The position numbers and the translations under genes were made by a program. The notes under the pieces were generated by a model. That model worked only from the letters and a program-made list of their open reading frames with translations. It ran no database searches and was not told the origin of the DNA. Below are positions 49,239 through 58,220 of a stretch of 64,000 nucleotides of DNA, one piece after another (the first letter of the stretch is position 1; every line of letters begins with the position of its first letter). The stretch spans positions 1-64,000 of the forward strand of contig DAOQWA010000008.1 in assembly GCA_035341855.1 (NCBI GenBank). The letters are read 5' to 3'. Source of the DNA: QQVM01 sp035341855. GTDB taxonomy: Bacteria > Bacteroidota > Bacteroidia > AKYH767-A > 2013-40CM-41-45.

Positions 49239-50813
49239 ATGGATAACAACGATAATCAACTACTGCTCATACTTGTAGGCATAGCAGGACTTGTCGTCGG
49301 ATTACTTATATCTTATTTTCTTCTCAAGAAAGCAATGAAATCGAAAGTGGAAGAGTCGGAACAAAAAGCCCGTTCGATTATCAAAGATGCTGAGGCAGAT
49401 GCTGAGGTGATGAAGAAGAATAAAATATTGGAAGCGAAGGAAAAGTTTCTTCAGCTTAAATCTGACCACGAAAAAGCAATTAGCGAAAAGGATAAGACCA
49501 TCAACGCTGCCGAGAACCGGGTGAAGCAAAAGGAAGCCACACTCGCTCAAAAAATTGAACAAACCCAACGTAAGCAGGCAGAATTTGAACACCAGCAGGC
49601 TACCCTGAAGAATCAGCTTGAAATTCTTGAAGCCAAGAAGGAAGAAGTAAGCAAGCTTCATTCAAGGCAAGTGGAACAACTTGAAAAGATCAGCGGCTTG
49701 AGTGTTGATCAGGCAAAATCTCAGCTCGTCGAGGCGCTTAAAGCGGAAGCAAAAACTGAAGCGATGTCATACATTAAAGACATCATGGAAGAGGCCAAGC
49801 TTACTGCCAATAAAGAATCTAAAAAGATCGTGATCCAAACCATTCAGCGTGTTGCAACGGAACATGCCGTTGAAAATGCAGTCACTGTTTTTAACATTGA
49901 GAACGACGAGGTGAAAGGTCGAATCATCGGGCGTGAAGGAAGAAACATTCGTGCTCTTGAAGCGGCAACCGGCGTTGAGATCATTGTCGATGACACACCG
50001 GAAACTATTATACTCTCCGGATTTGATCCTATTCGCCGTGAAATGGCACGCCTGGCATTGCACCAGTTGGTAAGCGACGGACGTATCCATCCTGCTCGTA
50101 TTGAAGAGGTCGTGGCTAAGGTAAAGCGTCAGCTGGATGATGAAATTGTTGAAGTAGGTAAACGTACAACTATTGATCTCGGTATTCATGGACTGGCGCC
50201 TGAACTTATCCGAATGGTGGGTCGTATGAAATATCGTTCTTCTTATGGTCAAAATCTTTTACAGCATAGTCGCGAAGTGGCTAACCTTTGTGCCATTATG
50301 GCCGCTGAACTTGGCTTAAATGTTAAGCTGGCCAAGCGTGCCGGACTTCTGCATGATATCGGGAAAGTTCCGGATGATGAACCTGAATTGCCTCATGCTA
50401 TTCTGGGAATGAAACTTGCAGAAAAATTCAAGGAGAATCCGGAAGTGTGCAATGCCATCGGTGCTCACCACGATGAAATCGAAATGACAAGCATTATTTC
50501 TCCTATTGTGCAAGTATGCGACGCTATCAGTGGAGCTCGTCCGGGCGCCAGAAGAGAGGTGGTTGCTTCTTATATCAAACGTCTGAAAGACATGGAAGCT
50601 TTGGCATTATCATACCCCGGAGTTGAGAAAACTTTCGCCATCCAGGCCGGTCGTGAATTACGCGTGATAGTTCAAAGTGAAAAGTTAGACGATAAACAAT
50701 CTGAGGTCTTGTCTTTTGACATTGCAAATAAGATACAGACAGAAATGACATATCCCGGACAGGTAAAGGTGACGGTGATCAGGGAGACCAGGTCTGTTAA
50801 TTATGCTAAGTAA
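49239..50813 (+). CDS. rny: Ribonuclease Y
   Basis: RNase Y is a membrane-anchored endoribonuclease that starts mRNA decay. The 524-aa protein has an N-terminal membrane helix (LLLILVGIAGLVVGLLISYFLL), a long coiled coil (about 30-200), a KH domain (EVKGRIIGREGRNIRALEAAT) and an HD domain (LLQHSREVANLCAIM, LLHDIGKV, GAHHDE). All active-site His and Asp motifs are present, and the length is typical. The gene is alone after the 6S-like RNA. Confidence 0.95.
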   Translation: MDNNDNQLLLILVGIAGLVVGLLISYFLLKKAMKSKVEESEQKARSIIKDAEADAEVMKKNKILEAKEKFLQLKSDHEKAISEKDKTINAAENRVKQKEATLAQKIEQTQRKQAEFEHQQATLKNQLEILEAKKEEVSKLHSRQVEQLEKISGLSVDQAKSQLVEALKAEAKTEAMSYIKDIMEEAKLTANKESKKIVIQTIQRVATEHAVENAVTVFNIENDEVKGRIIGREGRNIRALEAATGVEIIVDDTPETIILSGFDPIRREMARLALHQLVSDGRIHPARIEEVVAKVKRQLDDEIVEVGKRTTIDLGIHGLAPELIRMVGRMKYRSSYGQNLLQHSREVANLCAIMAAELGLNVKLAKRAGLLHDIGKVPDDEPELPHAILGMKLAEKFKENPEVCNAIGAHHDEIEMTSIISPIVQVCDAISGARPGARREVVASYIKRLKDMEALALSYPGVEKTFAIQAGRELRVIVQSEKLDDKQSEVLSFDIANKIQTEMTYPGQVKVTVIRETRSVNYAK

Positions 50814-50903
50814 TTTTATTGATTACTAGTCTGACTCTTCATCTGAATTTTTGAAATGAAGACAATCTCACCTGTGGATAATGGTTTGAGCATACAAACA
50901 TAG

Positions 50904-51983
50904 ATGAAGATCCTAACCATCATTGGTGCAAGGCCTCAATTTATTAAGGCCGCCGTACTCAGCCGGGCTTTCAAGGAATTTCCTTCGATTAAGGAGTTCA
51001 TTGTCCACACCGGACAGCATTATGATGATAATATGTCCGCTGTTTTTTTCAAGGAGCTCGGACTACAGCAGGCAGATATCAACCTCAACATACAAGGCGG
51101 CTCCAATGCCGGGATGTTATCATTGATGATTCCGGCTATCGAGAAAATTATTCAGCAGCAAGAGCCGGACCTGGTCTTGGTTTACGGTGATACAGTCTCC
51201 ACACTTGCCGGAGCTTTGGCTGCGAAAATGACGGGAATAAAATTAGCTCATGCGGAAGCAGGTATGCGTCATGGCGACCTTTCTATTGCTGAAGAGTTTA
51301 ACAGGGTACTAACTGATCAGATTTCAGATCTCTTATTCTGTTCGACGGAAACTGCACTTGAGAATTTATTCAACGAAGGTCTAAAAAGGAAAAAAGCCGA
51401 AGCTTATATGTGTGGCGACCTGATGATGGATGCAGCAATCTATTATTCCGAACAGGCAAAAAAGAGGAAGTTAATATTAAGCGATGAGCAGAATGCAAAT
51501 TATGTTCTATGTACTCTCCATCGGGCAGAAAATGTAGACCATAAGGAAAAACTCAGGAATATACTTGAAGCATTGGATGAAATTCATACTGAGATCCCGG
51601 TAGTATTGCCTTTGCATCCACGCACAAGAAAGCAGATGAATGAATTTGGACTAACAACTACTGTACATGTTATTGAACCTGTGGGGTACATGGATATACT
51701 AAACCTCATTAAAAACTCCAAACTGGTCCTTACCGATAGCGGAGGTTTACAGAAGGAAGCATTTTATTTTAAGAAACATAGTGTGTTAATGCGTGAACAG
51801 ACTGAGTGGGTTGAACTGGAACAGAATGGTTACTTGTGCATTGCTGGTAGTGATAGGATCAAAATCGTGAATTCTTTCCATGACTTGCTCAAGAAGAACT
51901 CAGCTTTCACAGAGAATTTTTACGGACAAGGTGATGCAGGTATTAAAATTGCTGCACATATCAACAATTATGAGGATGCATGA
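50904..51983 (+). CDS. wecB: UDP-N-acetylglucosamine 2-epimerase (non-hydrolysing)
   Basis: The enzyme interconverts UDP-GlcNAc and UDP-ManNAc for surface polysaccharides. The 359-aa protein shows the family signatures IGARPQFIKAAVL, VHTGQHYDDNMS, YGDTVSTLAGALAA, HAEAGMRHGDLSIAEEFNR, LHRAENVD, and TDSGGLQKEAFYF. The length is normal. No polysaccharide cluster surrounds it in this window. Confidence 0.93.
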   Translation: MKILTIIGARPQFIKAAVLSRAFKEFPSIKEFIVHTGQHYDDNMSAVFFKELGLQQADINLNIQGGSNAGMLSLMIPAIEKIIQQQEPDLVLVYGDTVSTLAGALAAKMTGIKLAHAEAGMRHGDLSIAEEFNRVLTDQISDLLFCSTETALENLFNEGLKRKKAEAYMCGDLMMDAAIYYSEQAKKRKLILSDEQNANYVLCTLHRAENVDHKEKLRNILEALDEIHTEIPVVLPLHPRTRKQMNEFGLTTTVHVIEPVGYMDILNLIKNSKLVLTDSGGLQKEAFYFKKHSVLMREQTEWVELEQNGYLCIAGSDRIKIVNSFHDLLKKNSAFTENFYGQGDAGIKIAAHINNYEDA

Positions 51984-52184
51984 TATTGGAAAATTCTTTC
52001 TTTGATCAAACAAGACTCTAAATTGTTTATTAATAATGCAGCACCGATAAAAATATTATTTTTAATTTAGTCACACACATCTACAAAATTAATTAGTACT
52101 TAAGCTCTGATTTACATTTATCTAAACCTTAAGAATCAAGTTTCAATACCAATCAATCATTGAATCCAAGAACATAATTCAATT

Positions 52185-53513
52185 ATGAAAGTTATCAGAA
52201 TCGTTTTAATTGCCATGATATTCGGATCTTCCTGTCAGGCACAGGTGATTAAAGATCATACTGAGAGATCCAAACAAATCTATGAATGGGTACTTAAAGG
52301 AGAGTTTGGAAAAGTTTGCGGTGAGTTCGATAGTACAATTGCTGCCCATGTAGATTCTGCCAAATTAGCCAAAGCATGGGTAAATTTGACAGAGAGGGTA
52401 GGAGAGTTTGTGAAAGTGACCAATATACGTATAGATAAAGAAAATGGAATCGACGTAATCGTGCATGAATCAGAATTTGAAAAACGAAAAGTCGACTTCA
52501 AAGTGATTTTTGGACTTGACGAAAAATTAAAAGGAATATTTTTTGTTCCCGAAGTTAAAAAGTACGTATTCGATGATCCAACATATTTGGATACTGCAAG
52601 TTTTTTTGAACGAAAGCGATATGTGATCACTGACAAATACAGGATGCAGGCAACGATCACTTACCCTAAGAAAGTAAAAAATCCACCTGTCGCCATTCTT
52701 GTTCATGGATCAGGGCCGAACGACAGGGATGAAACTGTCGGCAACACCAAGATCTTCAGAGACCTCGCCGTAGGACTTGCTGCACAGGGAATAGCTGTTT
52801 TGCGCTATGATAAACGTACGAGAAGTTATGGAAAGAGAATGGCCGAAGAAATGAAAAAGCTCACTGTGAAGGAAGAGACTATGGACGACGTTTTATCTGC
52901 CATAAAAACTATGAAGCATGATACTCTTATAGATTCAACAAGAATTTATTTGATAGGACATAGTTTGGGTGGAATGTTACTTCCGCGCATTGTTAAGCAA
53001 ACGAATGATGTCAGTGGAATTATCATGCTCGCTGCAAATGCAAGACCTATGGAAGATCTTATGCTTGAGCAGGCTGAATATCTGGCGGGAAATGACAGCT
53101 CTGAAAAGATTACTGAGTTAATGGATAGTTTGCGGACAGCCATCCCAAAAATTAAAAACTTAACTGCAAAAAATGAAAATGATAGTATTGGTATACTCGG
53201 GATACCAATATCCTACTGGCTCGATCTAAAATCCTATGATCAGGTAAATACTGCGTCAAGTTTAAAACTACCAATTTTTATTCTGCACGGAGAAAGGGAC
53301 TACCAGGTTACTGACACAGATTTTTCTCTTTGGAAGAGCGGTCTCAAAAATTCTAAATATGTAACCTTCAGATCGTACCCAAACTCAAATCATTTATTTA
53401 TAGCCGGAAAAGGAAAAAGTTTGCCTGAAGAATATGAACAGTCCGGACATATGGAAAAGCAGGTTGTTGATGATATTGCCTCCTTTATCTTAACAGGAAA
53501 GATAAGCGAATAG
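52185..53513 (+). CDS. Secreted alpha/beta hydrolase with DUF3887-like N-terminus
   Basis: The 442-aa protein has a signal peptide (MKVIRIVLIAMIFGSSCQAQ). Residues of about 25-125 form a DUF3887-like domain. The alpha/beta-hydrolase domain has an oxyanion segment VHGSGPNDRDET, nucleophile GHSLGG, acid in HGERDYQVTD and His in PNSNHLF, giving a complete Ser-Asp-His triad. The protein resembles BAAT/acyl-CoA-type or prolyl-oligopeptidase-like esterases. The substrate is unknown. It lies between wecB and the Cas6-like gene with gaps of about 200 and 230 bp, so it is probably transcribed alone. Confidence 0.85.
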   Translation: MKVIRIVLIAMIFGSSCQAQVIKDHTERSKQIYEWVLKGEFGKVCGEFDSTIAAHVDSAKLAKAWVNLTERVGEFVKVTNIRIDKENGIDVIVHESEFEKRKVDFKVIFGLDEKLKGIFFVPEVKKYVFDDPTYLDTASFFERKRYVITDKYRMQATITYPKKVKNPPVAILVHGSGPNDRDETVGNTKIFRDLAVGLAAQGIAVLRYDKRTRSYGKRMAEEMKKLTVKEETMDDVLSAIKTMKHDTLIDSTRIYLIGHSLGGMLLPRIVKQTNDVSGIIMLAANARPMEDLMLEQAEYLAGNDSSEKITELMDSLRTAIPKIKNLTAKNENDSIGILGIPISYWLDLKSYDQVNTASSLKLPIFILHGERDYQVTDTDFSLWKSGLKNSKYVTFRSYPNSNHLFIAGKGKSLPEEYEQSGHMEKQVVDDIASFILTGKISE

Positions 53514-53650
53514 AATTTGCATTGCCAAATAAGCTGTGAGCTTTTTATACATGTAAATGGCTTTATTAATAGGTCTTAATTAGGATTTAAAGGCATTTTA
53601 TTATTCTTGAATTGCTTAACATTACTTTTTGTGTGTGAATTAATCCATAT

Positions 53651-53684
53651 TTTGTTTTAGATATCAAAAAAGGTTCTACTTTTG
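53651..53684 (+). promoter_or_regulatory. Bacteroidota-type promoter upstream of the Cas6-like gene
   Basis: The -33 box TTTG (53651-53654) and -7 box TACTTTTG (53677-53684) are spaced by 22 bp, within the usual range. The consensus is TAnnTTTG. A short hairpin GCCG-GATA-CGGC with a T-run (about 53689-53717) lies in the leader and might attenuate transcription. Confidence 0.75.
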
Positions 53685-53741
53685 TAAAAGCCGGATACGG
53701 CAGGGGATTTTTTTGTAATATCTTTTTCACGTATATCAGTT

Positions 53742-54509
53742 ATGAGAATTAAAATTTCGTTTTTAAAGGTGCACGGCAGCAGTGGTACTGTTCCGCTTCA
53801 TCACCAGAAGATCATTTCAGCGTTTTTAGAAGAAGTTATCCGCGAGATGTCTGTCTCTTCGAATAACTACAGTTTCTCCTCGTTGAAAGGTACCTCAAAG
53901 GTTCAAACCGGTCAGATCCGATTTCTTTCATCAAAAGTCTCTCTCGTACTTTCAGCACCTGAAGCAGATTTTATTGACGAATTAGTAAAGAAGATATTTG
54001 ACAGAAGACTTGTAAGCTTTGCCAAACTTACACTTGTACCAAAATCTTTTGAAGTAATTCCTGATCCTGAGTTTGTTACTCAGATGAAGTATGTGTGTAT
54101 TTCACCGATGGTACCACAGGAAGCTTTTCAAACCGATGAAGCAGGTAATCTTCCTGAACCTTTAGATCCTCGTGATCAGGAGTATTCAGATATGTTCTAT
54201 GATGCTATTCTTGACAGAATGGAAAAGGCAGGATTCACCGATGAGCAAATCGCCAAGTTTGCGGAATTCGAGATCATCCCTGACCCGGGATATATTCAGA
54301 AAATTGCTGATACTCACAAAAAGTTTGCCCGCATTTATAAGAATAATCTTAACCAGACCATTTACGGTTACCTCTTACCTTTCACCTTGCATGCTCATCC
54401 GCAGGTTCAAAAGTTCATCTGGGAATGTGGTATTGGAATGTACACTACGCAAGGTTATGGGATGATTGATATCGTAGGAGGTGTGGGATCCGCTCCTTCA
54501 GAAGATTGA
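53742..54509 (+). CDS. cas6: Solitary Cas6-like CRISPR RNA endoribonuclease
   Basis: Cas6 cuts CRISPR repeat RNA. The 255-aa protein has two ferredoxin-like halves. The N-terminal pattern MRIKISFLKVHGSSGTVPLHHQ has His residues near positions 20-21 that could be catalytic. The C-terminal glycine-rich loop GIGMYTTQGYGM fits the G-G-x(5)-G-x-G signature of the superfamily, and a Cas6-type CISPMVPQ strand lies before it. No cas genes or CRISPR array lie in this window. Host-repurposed RNA binding is an alternative. Confidence 0.75.
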   Translation: MRIKISFLKVHGSSGTVPLHHQKIISAFLEEVIREMSVSSNNYSFSSLKGTSKVQTGQIRFLSSKVSLVLSAPEADFIDELVKKIFDRRLVSFAKLTLVPKSFEVIPDPEFVTQMKYVCISPMVPQEAFQTDEAGNLPEPLDPRDQEYSDMFYDAILDRMEKAGFTDEQIAKFAEFEIIPDPGYIQKIADTHKKFARIYKNNLNQTIYGYLLPFTLHAHPQVQKFIWECGIGMYTTQGYGMIDIVGGVGSAPSED

Positions 54510-54522
54510 ACCGGGGAAACGA

Positions 54523-55026
54523 CTACTCGAACTTTACTGTTTTAGCAAATTTGATGCTTTGCACTTCTCCTTCGACAACGACGATAAGAATGTAAATGCC
54601 CAGATCAAAGTTTTGTACTGCAATTTCTCTGCTTTGTTTGAATGCAGGACTAGGTGCATAGAAGTACTCAGTGTTTTTCAATTTTCCAAAGCTGTCATAA
54701 ATGTATAGAGTAGCAGTGCCGGCATTTTTCATGTAGATGCTAAACTTTGAAGGAAAATAAGTAACCGCTGTAGGATAGAAATCGATATCGAAATTGCCGC
54801 AAACAAAGTTGGTTGTCCAGCTTCCACTGATCAGACCTCCCCAAAAATAGGCAGCACATTCGTTCCTGTATGTAATGTTATCACAACCGCAAACAGGTTC
54901 ATAGTCCCTTCCGCAGGGCCAAAATGTGTCCTCTATCCGCGTTGAATCCTTGCAATATGCAAACTGTTGTTGTGCCATGCCTTCAATTCCAAGGAAGAGC
55001 AATGCGGCAAAAAGAATAATTCTCAT
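54523..55026 (-). CDS. Secreted Kazal-domain protein with T9SS-like C-terminus
   Basis: The 167-aa protein (start at the ATG giving MRIILFAALLFLGIEGMAQ) has a signal peptide. A Kazal-type protease-inhibitor domain is at about residues 38-80, with PCGRDYEPVCGCDNITYRNECAAYFW and the typical Cys spacing. A C-terminal beta module (TAVTYFPSKFSIYMKN, YIYDSFGKLKNTEYF, FDLGIYILIVVVEGE) resembles a T9SS sorting domain. It probably inhibits serine proteases at the cell surface; this is inferred. Confidence 0.78.
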   Translation of the reverse strand: MRIILFAALLFLGIEGMAQQQFAYCKDSTRIEDTFWPCGRDYEPVCGCDNITYRNECAAYFWGGLISGSWTTNFVCGNFDIDFYPTAVTYFPSKFSIYMKNAGTATLYIYDSFGKLKNTEYFYAPSPAFKQSREIAVQNFDLGIYILIVVVEGEVQSIKFAKTVKFE

Positions 55027-55217
55027 TGTCGTAAAGATATTAAATAGCAAGGCTCAAGTCAATTATAGAGGTAATTTGAACATCATTGTCCGTATTTTGT
55101 TGAATAATTCTGTTTCTGTCAAACAGGCTTTATAAGGCAAAACTGCTGTATATGCTCCTTATAATTTCTTTATTTCTGGCTTATTCCATTAATTATTAGT
55201 ATATTATATTCCATATT

Positions 55218-55799
55218 TTGAATTTCCTGGCACATATTTATCTCAGCGGTGACAATGAAGAACGCATGATCGGTAATTTCATTGCTGATTTTGTGAAGGG
55301 TAAAAAGATGTTTGACTATCCCCATGGGATACAAAAGGGAATAGCCCTGCACCGTAAGATTGATTATTTCACTGATCACCATGAGGTGACAGCCAGAAGT
55401 AAAGAGCCGCTTCGAAAGAAGTACCGGCATTATTCCGGTGTGATCGTCGATTTATATTACGATCACTTTCTCGCCAAGAATTTCAGAGACTATTCACAGA
55501 TTGACCTGGGAGAATACACTCATAATACCTATGAAATATTAAGTCGTAATATGGCCGGATTGCCGGTGGAGGTACAACAATTTTTACCCTACATGATAGA
55601 GAGAAACTGGTTACTTAATTATGCACATTTACAAGGACTGTCAAGAACGTTAACCGGACTATCCAAAAGAGTAAATTTTGAAAACCGCATGGATGAAGCG
55701 ATTCAGGACCTCGAGGCCGGATATCCCGCATTTGAAGCGGATTTCAGGGAGTTTTTCCCGGAGTTGATTACCTTTGTGCAAAATCAGCCGGAGGTATGA
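55218..55799 (+). CDS. acpH: Acyl-carrier-protein phosphodiesterase
   Basis: AcpH removes the 4'-phosphopantetheine arm from acyl carrier protein. The 193-aa protein starts with a TTG codon giving MNFLAHIYLSGDNEERMIGNFIADFVKG, which matches the family N-terminus (MNFLAHLYL). The metal-type motif DLYYDHFLAKNF is also present. The length is typical. The following gene overlaps it by four bases (ATGA), so they are translationally coupled. Confidence 0.88.
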   Translation: MNFLAHIYLSGDNEERMIGNFIADFVKGKKMFDYPHGIQKGIALHRKIDYFTDHHEVTARSKEPLRKKYRHYSGVIVDLYYDHFLAKNFRDYSQIDLGEYTHNTYEILSRNMAGLPVEVQQFLPYMIERNWLLNYAHLQGLSRTLTGLSKRVNFENRMDEAIQDLEAGYPAFEADFREFFPELITFVQNQPEV

Positions 55800-56059
55800 C
55801 GCTTTTTGTGCGAATTAAGCCTAATCAGAGGCAGGATAAGCTTGAGAAAGTGGAAGGTGACTGGCAGATCCGGCTAAAAGCACCCGCTGTTGATGGAAAA
55901 GCGAATGAACATCTTATCACATTTTTAGCTTCTGTTCTGGAAATTTCCAAGTCTTCTATCAGCATTAAGAAAGGACAAAGATCTCGCCTGAAGTATCTGG
56001 AAGTAGATGAAAGCAAGGAGTATGTAGAAGAAAAACTTAGTTTGGCAGCCGGGAACTGA
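55796..56059 (+). CDS. DUF167/YggU family protein
   Basis: The 87-aa protein fits the YggU family: MTLFVRIKPNQRQDKLEKVEGDW, followed by VDGKANEHLITFLA and a KGQRSRLKYLEV segment. It overlaps acpH by four bases. The biochemical function of the family is not known; no membrane segment is seen. Confidence 0.88.
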   Translation: MTLFVRIKPNQRQDKLEKVEGDWQIRLKAPAVDGKANEHLITFLASVLEISKSSISIKKGQRSRLKYLEVDESKEYVEEKLSLAAGN

Positions 56060-56214
56060 CCGGTGATTCTTTCAGCTTGCGGCATTGCACAGAATGATGT
56101 GAATAAAAAAAGACTTGAGTCCTGTATGATTGCCTTCACGGCTATAATTTTAGGCGACTAAAATTTAGTCTCGAAAAGCCCTTCAGGATTAAAATATCAG
56201 GCATTGAAAAATAC

Positions 56215-56242
56215 TTTGACAGGGAAAAAACAATTAAGTTTC
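56215..56242 (+). promoter_or_regulatory. Possible promoter of parE-parC
   Basis: TTTG (56215-56218) is followed after 16 bp by TAAGTTTC (56235-56242), close to TAnnTTTG but ending in C and with a short spacer. A perfect 15-bp palindrome GACTAAAATTTAGTC (56156-56170) lies 45 bp upstream and may be an operator. Confidence 0.35.
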
Positions 56243-56289
56243 GGTCTTCATGATCGATCAAATGAGAATCATAGATAAAGAAAAATATA

Positions 56290-58170
56290 ATGGCTGAAAA
56301 GAAAAAACCGGATCATGGTTATACCGAAGATAGTATACGCTCTCTCGACTGGAAAGAGCATATTCGTACCCGTCCCGGTATGTACATCGGAAAATTAGGA
56401 GATGGTTCATCGAAGGATGATGGAATATATGTATTGCTGAAAGAAGTTATAGATAATTCCATCGACGAGCATGTCATGGGATATGGTAAAGCTATCGACA
56501 TTAATATCCAGGATGGAAGAGTTGAAGTGCGTGATTATGGAAGGGGTATACCTCTGGGTAAGGTTGTTGAATGTGTCTCTAAGATTAATACCGGTGGTAA
56601 ATATGACAGTAAAGCATTTCAGAAAAGTGTCGGGTTGAATGGAGTTGGAACTAAGGCCGTGAATGCCTTATCTTCCTATTTTAAGGTACAATCGATACGT
56701 GAAGGAAGAACAAAGATCGCAGAATTCTCTCAGGGAAATTTGAAGAAGGATGAAAAAGAAAAAAGTTGCACAGAAAAGAATGGAACCTCATTCGTTTTTG
56801 TTCCCGATGATTCAGTCTTTTTAAACTATCGTTACAACAAGGATCATGTAGCGAACATGATGTGGAATTATGTTTATCTGAATAAAGGACTCAAGATTCA
56901 TTTCAACGACATGGAATTTTATTCTGAGAATGGTCTGAAAGATCTCTTAGAAAGGAACATGTCGGATGAGATCCTTTATCCGATCGCACATATTCATGGA
57001 GATGATATTGAAGTAGCTTTCACACATACCACCGCATACGGTGAGGAATATTATAGCTTTGTAAACGGACAGCATACCACGCAGGGTGGAACGCACCAGG
57101 CAGCTTTCCGAGAGGCTATCGTGAAAACTGTGCGTGAATTTTTCAAAAAAGACTATGATGCAAGCGATATCAGGACCTCTATAGTTGCTGCCATAAGCGT
57201 ACGTGTTCAGGAACCGGTCTTTGAATCACAAACCAAAACCAAACTCGGGTCGCTCACAAGAGAACCTAATGGTTTAGCTATCAGAACCTGGATCAATGAT
57301 TTTATAAAGACAGAGCTTGATAACTACCTGCACAAAAATCCGGAGGTAGCAAAAGCGATCGAAAGCAAGATACACCAAAGTGAACGTGAGCGCAAAGAAA
57401 TTGCAGGCATCAAAAAACTTGCTAACGAACGTGCTAAGAAAGCCAATCTTCATAATAAAAAATTACGTGACTGCAGAGTTCATTTAAATTCCAGACACAT
57501 CGACAGACTTGAATCTACTCTGTTTATCACAGAAGGTGATTCTGCAAGCGGGTCAATCACCAAGGCGAGAGATGTCAATACTCAGGCCGTTTTTAGTCTC
57601 AAAGGGAAGCCATTAAATTGTTATGGGATGACTAAGAAAGTTGTTTATGAGAACGAAGAATTCAATCTCCTTCAGAATGCTTTAAATATTGAAGATGGTC
57701 TGGATGAACTTCGCTACAACAAAATAGTTGTAGCCACCGATGCTGATGTGGATGGTATGCATATCAGATTGTTATTGATGACATTCTTCCTTCAGTTTTT
57801 CCCTGAGCTTGTCAAGAATGGCTATGTGTACATTCTTCAAACACCATTATTCAGAGTCAGGAATAAGAAGGAGACGATTTATTGTTACAGTGAAACTGAA
57901 AGAGTGAATGCGATTTCAAAGCTTGGGGCAAATCCTGAGATCACCCGCTTCAAAGGACTGGGCGAAATTTCACCTGATGAATTTTCAAATTTCATCGGAA
58001 GAAAGATCCGTCTGGAACCCGTTATGCTGAGTCAGGATGAGACAATACATCATTTGCTGGATTACTATATGGGTAAGAATTCTCCGGAACGTCAGGATTT
58101 TATCATACAAAATCTCAGGATAGAAAAAGACATTGTTAAAGAAGAGCTCATTGCTGAAGAAGCGGAGTAA
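56290..58170 (+). CDS. parE: DNA topoisomerase IV subunit B
   Basis: The ATPase subunit of topoisomerase IV, which unlinks daughter chromosomes. The 626-aa protein has a GHKL ATPase (EVIDNSIDEHVMGYG, VRDYGRGIPLGK, KSVGLNGVGTKAVNALS). The TOPRIM domain has FITEGDSASG and ATDADVDGMHI, with the catalytic acids present. The length is that of ParE in Bacteroidota. parC follows after 50 bp. Confidence 0.94.
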   Translation: MAEKKKPDHGYTEDSIRSLDWKEHIRTRPGMYIGKLGDGSSKDDGIYVLLKEVIDNSIDEHVMGYGKAIDINIQDGRVEVRDYGRGIPLGKVVECVSKINTGGKYDSKAFQKSVGLNGVGTKAVNALSSYFKVQSIREGRTKIAEFSQGNLKKDEKEKSCTEKNGTSFVFVPDDSVFLNYRYNKDHVANMMWNYVYLNKGLKIHFNDMEFYSENGLKDLLERNMSDEILYPIAHIHGDDIEVAFTHTTAYGEEYYSFVNGQHTTQGGTHQAAFREAIVKTVREFFKKDYDASDIRTSIVAAISVRVQEPVFESQTKTKLGSLTREPNGLAIRTWINDFIKTELDNYLHKNPEVAKAIESKIHQSERERKEIAGIKKLANERAKKANLHNKKLRDCRVHLNSRHIDRLESTLFITEGDSASGSITKARDVNTQAVFSLKGKPLNCYGMTKKVVYENEEFNLLQNALNIEDGLDELRYNKIVVATDADVDGMHIRLLLMTFFLQFFPELVKNGYVYILQTPLFRVRNKKETIYCYSETERVNAISKLGANPEITRFKGLGEISPDEFSNFIGRKIRLEPVMLSQDETIHHLLDYYMGKNSPERQDFIIQNLRIEKDIVKEELIAEEAE

Positions 58171-58220
58171 ATGAATCATTAAAAGGACTTAAGAAATTTC
58201 GATTAATTATAAATACCCGA

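Noticed and set aside
53742..54509. A CRISPR locus around the Cas6-like gene
   Set aside because: I looked for evenly spaced short direct repeats on both sides and found none; the long repeat array at 32-37 kb is coding and has a different period.
56156..56170. 15-bp palindrome GACTAAAATTTAGTC as terminator or regulator of parE
   Set aside because: It has no T-run and AT-rich palindromes are frequent here; kept only as a possible operator in the promoter entry.
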